From Artemisia argyi (taxonomy: Eukaryota > Streptophyta > Magnoliopsida > Asterales > Asteraceae): a stretch of 64,000 bases of DNA. The notes beneath the pieces were generated by a model, which did no database searches, was not told where the DNA came from, and saw nothing but the letters and a program-made list of their open reading frames with translations. The stretch is from assembly GCA_030686995.1 (NCBI GenBank), contig CM060697.1:108570706-108634705 (forward strand), in the 5' to 3' direction. This document shows positions 25,542-36,869 of this stretch, one piece after another. Each line of letters begins with the position of its first letter. The stretch's first letter is position 1. Both the position numbers and the translations under genes were made by a program.

Positions 25542-26525
25542 ATGTCTTATATTGCCTGTTTTAGGACCATAACGTACCTCCAAAAGGTTAAAACTCAAAC
25601 GAGTAAAGTTAACATTCTCAAATTCCATTCTGAGGAAGACGTAGCTGTGGCTCTTGCTAAATACATTGCTGATCTATCTGCTAAATTCATAAAGGAAAAT
25701 GGATCTTTCTCGGTTGTTTTATCTGGAGGTACACTCATTGATACTCTCAGGTAACATCTTTCTCAGTCTATTGAAAACCTAACTTTTTGCCTTAGGGAAA
25801 TGAATAATATGATATCAAGTTTGTAACAGGAAACTACTTGAGCCTCCTTACATAGATTCAATAGAATGGTCAAAATGGTTAATTTTCTTCTTGGATGAGA
25901 GGGTGGTTCCCTTGAATCACCCAGACAGCAATTATAAACTTGCCTTAGATGGTTTTCTGTCGAAGGTAATGAAAAAGACGATCATTTTTGTGTTTGTACA
26001 TGTGTGTGTGATGTTACAAAGTTCCGACCAAGTAGCATGTTATGGCAGGTACCAATACCCAAGAGTAACATTTATGGCATCAATGACAAGTTATCAGCAG
26101 AAGACGCAGCTGATGACTATGAAGGACGTCTAAAGCAGTTGGTCAATAAGAAGTTAAAAAAATCAGGAAGTAGCGAGTTTGCCAACTTTGATCTGATGCT
26201 GCTAGGAATGGGTCCAGATGGGCACGTGGCGTCTCTATTTTGCTGGCATTTCCAGCGGTTTGAGAAAACAAAATGGGTGACTTTTATTAAGGATTCACCC
26301 AAACCACCTTCTGAAAGGATCACATTCACCTTTCCGCTGATCAATGCAGCATCAGAAATTGCAATGGTTGTGACAGGGGAGGATGCAGCAGATGCCGTGA
26401 AAATAGCATTAAGAAAAGCGTCAAATTCTAATAGCTGTTTCCCTCTGCCGGTCGAGAAGGTTTCACCCGTTGGGAAACTCACTTGGTTTCTGGACAACGA
26501 TGCTACTTCAGGATTATCTCGTTAA
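25542..26525 (+). CDS. PGL: 6-phosphogluconolactonase paralogue with an altered loop
   Basis: Same reaction as the gene at 20631. Three exons: 25542-25750, 25830-25965 and 26049-26525, giving 273 residues; exon 2 is 136 bp in both genes and the intron phases match, so this is a tandem duplicate. There is no transit peptide, suggesting a cytosolic enzyme. The first exon start is uncertain: TTTTAG at 25559-25564 could be an acceptor of an unseen upstream exon. Conserved parts include VVLSGGTLIDTLR, DERVVPLNHPDSNY, MLLGMGPDGHVASLF and ERITFTFPLIN. The family-conserved FPGHP of the next loop is FCWHF here, keeping only F and H. There are no in-frame stops, so it is probably expressed, but its activity is uncertain. 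Confidence 0.85.
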
Positions 26526-26584
26526 CTGTCTTTCACAAGGTCGATTTTAGACAAGTGTGCGATTCATAGAATTTTCATGGTATA

Positions 26585-26646
26585 AATAAAAAGAGGTGAC
26601 TTGTAGACAACACTGAATGAATTTACTACCATTGTAATATAATAAA
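26585..26646 (+). terminator. Polyadenylation signals of the second PGL gene
   Basis: AATAAA occurs at 26585-26590 and again at 26641-26646, 60 and 116 bp past the stop codon, with TGTAAT just before the second. This is a plausible 3' end for the transcript. Confidence 0.5.
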
Positions 26647-27138
26647 ACTGAAACTTGCCAACCTATGTGTTGATTGATGTTTAATGAATTTGAAACTAGA
26701 TTCCATGGTTCATGATATCATGTTTATATGGTGAATAACTGAATACTACTAAACTTGAAATGCTAATAATGGCAATAATCGAAGTGCCACAGAGAAGGAT
26801 TGCCTAATTTCTTTGCTTAAAGAAATTAAATGCAATTTGGCAGAATTCAGTTCCAATCATACTTATAACCAAGCAGGATGATGGAATTTGTAACAGATTT
26901 CCGACATATTTAGTGAACGAAGAGACCTCTAATAGTTTTCAATCCAATATTATTTTATAGGACAACGTCTACCAAAATAACAAAAAAAACAAAAATGTGC
27001 ATGAGAACAAAGACAACAAATTCACCATCTATAACATGGTAGACAGAGTCACAGACACAATAAGCTAACACAATCATTCTCCATAGCTTAATTTCAACAC
27101 AATAGACAATCTAGACCTCGCTAACCAGAGACAAGTTC
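26647..27138. other. Spacer between convergent PGL and cytochrome b5 genes
   Basis: Holds the 3' untranslated regions of both flanking genes. No other feature seen. Confidence 0.5.
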
Positions 27139-28399
27139 TCAAGCAGACTTCTCTTTTGTGTAAGATCTGACGGCAAAAGCCAACCCCAAGATCACAAGGG
27201 GCACGAGAAACTGCAAGATCTTGACAATGAAATCTTGAGTCTTGTCAGGATTGTAGTGCCTGTCAGCAGGTGGAACATACACACGCTTCTTAGGAACAGT
27301 TGCTCTGTCTACCTCGCCAATGAAATACTTGTGCATCATTTCTCTAGCATCATCACTATGGCCAACATCCTCAAAATCGTCGGTTGCGTCTTTCCCTGCA
27401 ATCAATTTATTCATACATCAGTAACCGATATTACTCATTGTCATCGGTCTGCAAGATGTATATATTTCAGACTTACCAGTTGCTGCTAGCAGAACTTCAT
27501 CACCTCCAGGGTGATCCTCCATAAACGGGGTTACATCATAAACCTGGTACAGTTTACGTTTAACAAAACTTAATCAGAAACCAAAGCAACTGTGACAATA
27601 GATAAAACATCTTCTAAAATATGGAAGACATCTAACATCACGTATAAAAAAGATCATTAGCTTATGTAACAATATATGCAAAAAAGAAAACATTTGGGGC
27701 CATAAGTTCGTGATTCTTTTAATATATCTCACTGAATATTCTTCAAAGAACAACGCTAAAGTGCTTTAACAAGAATAACTACAAACTTTTTGAGCTACAG
27801 GTTGGTTATTTCTAAACCCAATCCAACGTGTTTCAAAGTGTCTCTTAGAGATTGTTTGCGGCGTCTTGGAGCTTAATATCTTATTACTGCTTTGCAAGAC
27901 AATCAAAATAAAGTATTTGGCAAACCATTCAAAAAAAGTGCTTAGCATATACACTTTCAAATTCTGTTGGCAAACGCATAATCTATATCACAAACGCAAT
28001 CCCAAACACCCTTTAACCAACATATTTAAAGTTCAGATTCCATATGTAACAAAAATGTACCTAGTAAGGGTATGCAACTATGCGTGTGAGTTCGCTGTTA
28101 CTAGTATAAAATTTATAAAAAAGTACACCTAACCCCACAATTATTTAGATCAAATGCATGTCACTAGCTAATAACACAAAAACACTAATTAAACACAAAT
28201 CACATAAACCCATGTACAAAAACTATAATAAGATGAAAAATTCATGCAATCAAGATCAGATAATATCATATAAAGCTACCAAACAAATATTGAAAATTAG
28301 AAAAGATCTGACCTTGCCATCAATAATAAGCCAACAATCCTTAGTTTTGTTGTGCTTAGAGATGTCATCAAATACAAACTTTTTGGGATCTGATGCCAT
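27139..28399 (-). CDS. CYB5: Cytochrome b5, tail-anchored
   Basis: Small heme protein of the ER membrane that passes electrons to desaturases, hydroxylases and P450s. Coding exons on the minus strand: 28399-28313, 27543-27477 and 27395-27139, totalling 411 bp and 136 residues, the normal size. The N-terminus [20 protein letters not shown] leads into [15 protein letters not shown]. The two heme-ligand histidines are in [15 protein letters not shown] and [14 protein letters not shown]. The C-terminus has one hydrophobic helix ([14 protein letters not shown]) and a short basic tail (RSYTKEKSA), typical of tail anchoring in the ER. A further intron, 28548-28422, appears to split the 5' leader (donor GTAAGC, acceptor TTTTTGCAG). 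Confidence 0.95.
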
Positions 28400-28503
28400 T
28401 GATGATTTCTTCTTGCTACTACTGCAAAAACAAATATCTTTATTATTATAAGATGAAAAGAAGACAATAAAAAAAAAAAAGGGGATCTTTATTGTAAAGT
28501 AGT

Positions 28504-28544
<41 letters not shown>

Positions 28545-28618
28545 TTACGAGAGAGATGATGATGTTGTGGTCCGGCTGATGGTTGGATTCTTCTTGACCA
28601 AATGAATATGAATGGGTC

Positions 28619-28624
28619 TTTATA
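28619..28624 (-). promoter_or_regulatory. Likely TATA box of the cytochrome b5 gene
   Basis: TATAAA on the minus strand, about 70 bp upstream of the predicted leader-intron donor at 28548 and in suitable position for a start site near 28590. Confidence 0.45.
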
Positions 28625-29225
28625 TTTCTATCTGTTTTTAGCTACTAGTACATCTTGGACTTTATTTATTTATTTTTTGAACAACATCTTGGACTTGAAT
28701 GCACACTTATCTTGATTTTCCGTTTCTTTTTTTTTTTTTTTTTTCTAGCTAAATTACTAGGGGCGTAGTCAAACGGAATCACTATAGTTAGAGTTTGGCC
28801 GCTGTTTCGTTTGTTGCTGAAAATGGGTATTAGATTTGATATAGAGTAGAATGACAATGTATATAAAAAAATGTATTATTACAATTGTTTATGTTTGAAT
28901 GATAAAATATGATATGAAAAAAGTGTGTAGATATTCGAATTTTGTGATGGAAAAAAGAGGGGCTCACAGAATTGATTTCATAAACATCAAATTGGTGAGT
29001 AATGAATTTATAAAATATTTTACAAAATAAATATACGCGATTGTACTTATAACAACATGTAATTATTATTTAAGTTTATATACGGATATCCTGAAAAACA
29101 TTTTTAAAAAACTTTACATAGTATATTTTAACATCATCAACGCACATTATGTGCTACTAAACTCGCACATTTTTTACAACATGATATCAATAGTTAAAGT
29201 TAAACAATAACATCAACCTTAATCT
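28625..29225. other. Intergenic DNA, no gene recognised
   Basis: AT-rich, with a poly-T run at about 28729-28744. Nothing else identified. Confidence 0.5.
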
Positions 29226-29449
29226 CAAAATTTAGAGTAAACTACAGCATTCGTCCTTGTGGTATGCGTTGACCGAAAAGTTTCGTCCTTTGACCGAAAA
29301 AAGTGCACCGTCCGTCCTTAACTGCGAAAATTATGTATCGTTAGTCCCTCACCACTCGAGGGTATTTCAGTCTTTACCCAACCATAAGGACCAACGGTGT
29401 AATTAACTCTTTTTATTTATTTATTTAACTATTAATAAATAATAATTTT

Positions 29450-30060
29450 CATACGTTTTATATTTTTGTCCGTTTATTTACGTTTTCATCAGATTTTTAC
29501 GTTTCCGGCTGATTTTTAACGTTTTTATCCGATTTTTTATGCTTTCGTCAAATTCTTTACGTTTTCGTCTGTTTTTTTACGTTTCCATCCGATATTTTTT
29601 ACGTTTTTGTCTGACTTTTTATGTTTTCGTCAGATTTTTTACGTTTTCTTCTGTTTTTTATGTTTTCATCCAATTTTTTATGTTTTCCTCCGATTTTTTA
29701 CATTTTCGTCCGATTTTTACTTTTTCGTCAGTTTTTTTGCGTTGTCGTCTGATTTTTACGTTTTTGTCTGATTTTTTAAACCTGTTTTACGTTTTCGTCT
29801 GATTTTTTACGTTTTGTCACATTTTTTACGTTTTCGTCCAATTTTTTACTCTTTCGTCGGATTTTTTTTACGTTTTCGTATGTTTTTTTATGTTTTAACC
29901 GATTTTTTATGTTGTCGTCATAAATTTTTTTATATTTTCATCAGTTTTTTATGTCTAAACCCTTTTTTTAGGTTTTCGTCAATTTTTTTACGTTATCGCC
30001 AGTTTTTTTTGTTTTCGTCATATTTATTTAACTATTAGTAAATAATAACTTTCATACGTT
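29450..30060 (+). repeat. Minisatellite left arm of the second foldback element
   Basis: Repeats close to TTTTTACGTTTTCGTCTGAT with period about 19-21. It is related to the arm repeat at 5760-6860 by the shared ACGTTTTCGTC core but prefers TGATTTTTT where the other has CGTTTTTAT. Confidence 0.9.
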
Positions 30061-30109
30061 TTTACTATAGGTTTTTGTCCTTTTATTTACGTATGAAAAT
30101 TATTATTTA

Positions 30110-30810
30110 TTAATAGTTAAATAAATATGCCAAAAACGTAAAAAAATCTGACGAAACGTAAAAAAATTGAAGGAAAACGTAAAAAAATATGACGCAAATG
30201 TAAAAAATCGGACAAAAACTTAAAAAATCTGACGAAAACATAAAAAATCTGATGAAAACATAAAAAATCAGACAAAAACGTAAAACATCAAATGAAAACG
30301 TAAAAAATCGGGCGAAAACATAAAAAACGGACAAAAACGTTAAAAAATCAGACAAAAACGTAAAAAATAAGACGAAAACGTAAAAAAAACTGACGAAAAC
30401 GTAAAAATCAAACGAAAATGTAAAAATTGGAGGAAAAGGTAAAAAATCTGACGAAAACGTAAAAGATCGGATGAAAACGTAAAAAATCTGACGAAAACGT
30501 AAAAAATCTGACGAAAACGTAAAAAATCTGACAAAAACGTAAAAGATCGGACGAAAACGTAAAGAAATATATGAAAACGTAAAAATTCTGACAAAAACGT
30601 AAAAAGTCAGACAAAACGTAAAATTAAATATAAACGTAAAAAATCGGACGAAAACGTAAAAAATGGACGAAAAGGTTAAAAATATCGGATGAAAACATAT
30701 AAAATAGACGAAAACGTAAAGTAAAAAATCAGACAATACGTAAAAAATCAGCCGAAAACGTAAAAAATCTGATGAAAAACATAAATAAACGGACGAAAAA
30801 TATAAAACGT
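30110..30810 (-). repeat. Minisatellite right arm of the second foldback element
   Basis: Reverse-complement copies: AAAAAATCTGACGAAAACGT repeated about 30 times with variation. The 208-codon minus-strand frame through it is a by-product of the repeat. Confidence 0.9.
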
Positions 30811-31077
30811 ATGAAAATTATTATTTATTAATAGTTAAATAAATAATAAAAAAAAAAGAGTAAATTACATCGTTGGTCCTTATGATTGGGAAAAGATTGA
30901 AATACCCTTGAGTGGATGAGGTATAACGACCGTTAGTGATGCCAGTTTGAGTGAGGGACTAACGATACATAACGTTTCGCAGTTAAAGATGGACGGTGCA
31001 CTTTTTCGGTCAAAGGACGAAACTTGTCGGTCAACGCATACCATAAGGACGAATGGTGTAGTTTACTCCAAAATTTA

Positions 31078-31919
31078 TGTCAGCTAAAAAAAGTTAAATT
31101 TTTCATCTAATAAAACTTTTTACAAAATATTAATAGATATTAATAAATAATGAAAAACTCATGCATCTTTATTAGTTGTACTTATATCATAGATTTTCAT
31201 GGCTAAATTATTATATTGTCCATATAGTAATTTTTTTTTTTTATAAATAAATTGGATTTATGTGTAAAACTAGAGTCTATCTTATATGTCCATTGATGCT
31301 ACCAAAATCCACATGATCGCCATGGTGATGAGCTGGCCATTTGACTTGTATTGATCTTGACTTCGGGTCTTTGGTAACAGTGCTGAAAGATAAAGAAAGC
31401 TAGTTAGAGAGGTCCCCGGGCTCTGTCCGGGGGAACCTTGGTGTTGTATAGAATTTGTTTCTCTGTCTAGATTGTGTCGTACCTCAAATAGTTAGCTGAT
31501 ATTTATAGGCTAATGAATCTGTGAGATGGAGAGGATGAAACTGATCTTTGCATGGCTTCATGGAGAGATTGCTTACATGGCTTCATGGAGAGATTTGTAT
31601 TTGTCCCTCTTTCCTCTTGTCCTTGCTCCTTCCTTTAACAGTTTGTATATGTTGGTATGTATGCATGACTCGTTGTTTTATGTCTCATTATTATAACCTT
31701 ATTGTAATTTCTACACTAACCATATTAAGCCTCCTAGTTTGTACATGTTAAATGTAAACGCAACATGTACGAACTAATCATGCTTCTTGTAGTATGCGTT
31801 TTTGTCAATCTTTTTCCCTTTATTGTTGAGATGTCGATTTTTTTTAAGTGTATTGCTTTGTGCAATGATTTTTTGTCGTTTTTCAAGTGGTCATACTACT
31901 TTGCACATTTAGCTAATTT
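31078..31919. other. Intergenic DNA with one strong hairpin
   Basis: No gene recognised. At 31411-31437, GGTCCCCGG faces CCGGGGGAACC across a seven-base loop, embedded in sequence with the look of a transcribed leader (TAGTTAGAGAGG before, CCTTGGTGTTG after). Its function is unknown. Confidence 0.45.
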
Positions 31920-34240
31920 TAGCTATTTATTCCTTTAATGAAGGGACATTGTATTCGTGGACCATTTTATCTAGCTTTATATTAAGCTTTTGCGTAATAG
32001 CAATTTATCCTTTTAACGTCGGGAGATTTTCATTGAAATGACTATGTCACTTTCTCGCGATGAGGTTTCGTGTCTTTTTGTGGACGTGCCACTTTGCGCG
32101 ATAAGTTTTGCGTCTTTGTAAGCAATATAACTTGTTATCCTTTTAATGGCGGGATATTGTATTAGTTTGGACATTTTCGCTTAGCTTTATATTTAGCTTG
32201 CGATTAGCTACTTAAAGCTTTTCATCCCTTTAATGTCGGGAGATAATCATGGAAGTGGTCATTCCACTTTTGCGTGATGGAGTTTCACGACTTTGGAGCG
32301 GTTGTTCCGCTTTTGCATGATGTGGTTTAACGTCTTTGAAAAAAGTCATTGATGTGTTGCGTGATTGGATCTCACGTCTTTTGAGTGGTATATATCCCAC
32401 CTTGCAAGTATGATATATTTCGCGTCTTTTGTTTCGGACTAGTCCGCAATTTTAATTTACATAAGTGATTGAGTTCCACGTCATTTGAGTAGTATGTATT
32501 CCACTTTCGCGATATGTTTGATGTCTTTGGTAGAGTTTATGCCGCTTCATATATTTATATAGAATCGTATCACACGAACCGCAACATAGTCCTGAAACAA
32601 AGAGACTATTTGGTTGTCTTCCTCTCGTTTACACCCAAAAATATGAGTTCAATTTGAAATCAATACATTTGATATGTTTTAGCGGTATAGAGATCCTGGT
32701 GTTGCTTGATTGATCTCACATCTTTGTGGCTACATAACTCTCTTTTGATTTATTGTGTAGATAGGAGTTAGGAATACCAAGCAACTAGCCATGGAGGTAA
32801 CATGAGCGCGTCATTGAGGCACTAATGGAGTGACACTATCTGTGGTTGTGTGATCACTCCCCGGCGTTTCCCCGTTATGATATGATATGACTTTATTTGC
32901 TCATGTGTGGAGCCTTTTGATATGATATGCTAATGTATGGTAGTGAAGAAGACATCTCTCCTAATGGTTATCGGAAACTATTGTGGATCTTTTTGTGAGA
33001 ATTTAACACTAGCGTGGATTTATTTGAGAAAGCTTCGGGAAATACCACCCAACCAATAGAAAATTCGAAACCATAAATGTTAGTACTCGATACATATTTC
33101 TAGAAGCGTAAATAGTTTTCGTAAGCTACCATGAAGACCACACTAAAGTGTTGACAGATAATGTGGTGATAACAAAGAAAGAACTTCTACCATTGTTTGG
33201 ATACACACAATGTGATGGAGGTTTAGTTTACTAAAGATGGGCTTGTAAGATTCACAAGACTAACTATAATAAGAGCGAAGACCAACTATAATAGGTGTAA
33301 CCACTCACTCCCCCGAGACCATGCATATAAAAGCTAACAGTCTTACTATTTTACCGGGTAATTATAGTAGTATATATAAGATACTCGGATATTTTAGACT
33401 AGACTAACCATGTTTAACCTTTTCTATTTGGACTATGATTTGTCCAAGCAGTTTTGTATTTAACTATTTATGTTTTTAATTTTGTGTGTATTTTATTTAT
33501 AGCCTATTTGTGGCTTTCATGGTTGGACAATGTCTTGATTTCAGCATTTTTACGTATAAGCTTTGTGTCTATTTTATTGCTTTTTTATGGCTTTATTGGT
33601 GAGACCATCTCTTTATTTGGATTGTCACCATTATATTATGTATGAAGATTTGTGTGTTTGCAATTTATAGTCTTTTGTTGGCGTTAATGGTCAGACGATG
33701 TCTTGATTCAGACATTGTTGGTATTATATGTAAATTGTTTTTTGTGTAAGCTTTCTACACGTTATTCTCTTTTGGCGGGGCGATGTTCTTATTGACCCCG
33801 CTAGTTAGCATCAAGCTTTGTGCATTGGTTTACAACTTGTATCCCCTTTTCTTTTTAATGGGATGATGTCTTGATCGACTTTGTCATTTAGCTATGTATC
33901 GATCTTTTTTTATTATTTTTTTAGTTAGATACTAATAGCTTTTTATCCCCTAAAACTAGTTGGATGATGTGGTTTACCTAAATTTGACACTTTGTCATGT
34001 ACGTAGATGTGGAGATATTTGTGCTTCATTTAATCCTTTAATGGCAGGATAAGTGTCATTGGAACGGTCATGCCGCTCGATTTGTGATATAGAGTTTCAC
34101 ATCTTCGGGTGAACTTGCCACCTAGCGCGATGAAAATTTACGTCTCTGAAGCAGTAGTGCCGCTGATGCGTGATGCTTTTTTCGTGTCTTTGGAGTGGAC
34201 TTGTCACTTTGCGCGTTAAGTTTCGCATCTTTGTAATTAG
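31920..34240. repeat. Degenerate tandem repeat region
   Basis: Recurring variants of two modules: CCTTTAATGNCGGGAGAT (about 31933, 32012, 32139, 32230, 34040) and GTGGTCATTCCACTTT-GCGTGATG-GTTTCACGTCTTTGGA with spacing near 50 bases (32040-32540 and 34045-34235). The spacing is irregular and the copies are diverged, so this is an old array. No coding sequence was identified. Confidence 0.55.
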
Positions 34241-35960
34241 CATACCATATGTTTCAATGGTGCTATACATGGGCCCGTTGATGGCTCCATATTTGTTTAT
34301 GTGATTTGTGTGTTGGAGGTGAACCCATGTTGATGTTGTGTATTTATGAAGAAGATACACAATTCTGTTTCACAATATTTGTGCGTATGATGTAATGTGT
34401 GTTCACATAGACTTCAAATCGTGGTACTAATCAATTATACAAAATAAGTGGTACCGTTATGAGTTTTATATAACGAACCATAGTCCTTCCAAATACTATC
34501 GTGAGTAGAATGATTCATATACAAACCCTTGCCAAGATTGTTGTTTACCCTTTCTTTGAGCTGGGTATAAGGCGATACATATGGACAATCATGGACTCAT
34601 GGGCATTTCTATATCTGTAACACTTATTGTGTTTTCATCAATATAGATAATATACATGAAAGTCATAATGCAGAGAGTTGTTAAACATGCTCATTATGTC
34701 TTCTTATTCGAATAATTTGCTAGATTCGACTCATTCGTAGGAATATAAAGTGTCTCATGGTTTTTAGGACCTTAAAAATAAGATAGTGTTTTATCATAAC
34801 TAGTGAAATGTTTTCCACTCATGGTTATGGCTCCATAATTCAAAGTTTTGTAACTTGTATAAAAATTTTGCGTGTACAAAAATAGCTACCCAACCCATTA
34901 TGCATTTATAGCAATTAAATACCTGACGATTTGTCCTCTTTCATGTCGACACCTTTATTTAAAAAAGGTGGGGTGAGGGGCGTATCGATAAAATCTATAT
35001 GGTAGATATACATCGCCTAATACATCACGTTTCTTATTAAAAGGAAACATATAAAGCAAATAATGTCAGTAGCTCTAAAGTCAGCCCATTGACTTAAATA
35101 AATCAAGATTCGAGATGTATGTGCAACCAAAAGTGTTTTGCATGGTGCATAAACTCACGCATACGAGTTAAGTAAAGAAACGTATACTTCAAGTTTTAGA
35201 TAAATTAAATACCTAATTCAAGGTAATATTATCAATTAGTTCTAATAGTTTTTATATTGAAAATTGATAGCCAAATTTCTGCTTTTACTTTTTTTTAAGT
35301 GATTTGCACAAGGTTATGTATATTTTTTGGCAACTCAATAGAGTATGACCTGATAGCTGAATTTAGTTTGGCGTTGAGTGTGGATCCAAAAGAAATATGG
35401 ACAAGGGGATGGATGAACCTCTAGGGGAGATCCACACTATATGAAGATTAGATTATTGCCAACTTCAAGTTGAAATTATCGTTGTTTATGGTGATACTAG
35501 ACATTTATCCAACAACCAACGGTGATTATGTACCCAGAAACTATCAGTATTAACTTTCACCTCTCCGGGGTTAAATTGCTAAACGGCGAGAACCATTAAT
35601 CTGAACCATAACTGGTATTCTATACCTTAACATATTCATAGTTATATATATTTTTCTTTTTAATGAGAAAGACGCGCTTTCATGTTTAAACACTATATAG
35701 TCTTTAAGAATGCTAATATACTTTTTTGTTTCATTTTCTATATTTACAAACTCCACGGAATTGGAAATTTCCTGTAATCCAATTTGAGCTTTTCAATTCA
35801 AGTAGTTTAGTTACTTAAAAGATTAATACAAATGCATGTTTATCTCGTATATGCACGGATTTTTACCTCCACTTGAGATCAAAATTGAACGGTTGTGTTA
35901 CATATTTAGCTCAGTGGAGCATATATTTCAAGTGGTTTGCGCCATGATCTTTGAACGGTG
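34241..35960. other. Intergenic DNA, no gene recognised
   Basis: AT-rich and without recognisable frames or repeat ends. Confidence 0.45.
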
Positions 35961-36060
35961 TGCCACGTTCCTTAGCTTGTTTGATGTTTTGGCACAATGG
36001 GCAGATGGTACTATAGAAGATGCTACTTAAGGATGGGTGGATGATTTATCCTGCAATTTA
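35961..36060 (+). pseudogene. Possible relic of a Ty3/gypsy integrase chromodomain
   Basis: The + frame reads VLAQWADGTIEDAT, then a stop, then WVDDLSCNLET. This recalls the QW..L..EDATWE..DDL motif at the C-terminus of gypsy integrases, with a stop in place of the tryptophan. The match is short and no other pol sequence was found next to it. Confidence 0.3.
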
Positions 36061-36869
36061 GAGACTTAAATTTAGATACTTGCACCAAGTATCTTAAGAG
36101 TAACAGATAGTTAAGAACTTACCTGGAGCTGATCACATCCTACCACGTGCGGTCTTAGTAACAGAATTACCTAATTACTTTGCTTGTGAGAAGCATGTGC
36201 CTCCTCCAGCTGATAAAAGTTGCATGCCGGTAACGAAATTAGTTATTTATTATTTAACAAGTTGTTATCTTTCTCTCTATAATCTTGAATTTTGTAAGAA
36301 TGCTAATATGCCTTTAATGGGCTCGGGAAATTGAAAGGTGGTTTAGGGGATTTCTTTTCTGCTATGTTATCAGTTCATCATGCCAAATGTTAATTAATGG
36401 TGATTTACATATTTTGGCATGATTATATTTGATAAATACAGTTTTGCTCATAGTTGTTATAAATGGGGTGTTATGTTTAACTACTGTTCTTTGGAGTGAA
36501 AGCAAATCAATCTATATAACCAGTAAACTACAACTAAAAACTTAGTGACATTACTTTGATGCTGTACACAGAACGGTCAATCTTACTTAGCAGCATCCAT
36601 TTTGAGGCCAATCTTTTTATAGCATAGCATTTTACATAATTTGTTTAGGAAAGGGCTCTTGAATTGACGGAGAAAGGGAACGGTGGTTGGTTTTCGGGTT
36701 CCAAACTTGTAATCCAATGTAAAAGACACCAACCGAAGCAAATTTGTGATCTATACATGAAGTTTTGTGTGTATGTCAGTGTCAATGTGAATTGGACAGT
36801 TTTATTTTTCTTTAATCTTAATAACATGATCTGTTCCACTTACTTTGATAATTGTACTACGAAATTTCC

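Larger units (their letters stand above)
29235..31068. mobile_element. Complete foldback transposon with minisatellite arms (MULE-like)
   Basis: Terminal inverted repeats start GAGTAAACTACA on both ends and stay alignable for over 200 bp (CATTCGTCCTT, GTATGCGTTGACC, TTCGTCCTTTGACCG shared). They are flanked by a perfect 9-bp target duplication, CAAAATTTA (29226-29234 and 31069-31077), the length made by Mutator-like elements. Inside, the arms are degenerate minisatellite: ACGTTTTCGTCTGATTTTTT type at 29460-30060 and its inverse at 30110-30810. Copies of TTTAACTATTAATAAATAAT border each arm (about 29425, 30028, inverse at 30105 and 30825). The whole 1834 bp can fold into one long hairpin. No transposase. 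The right terminal repeat carries about 43 extra bases near 30918-30960. Confidence 0.9.
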
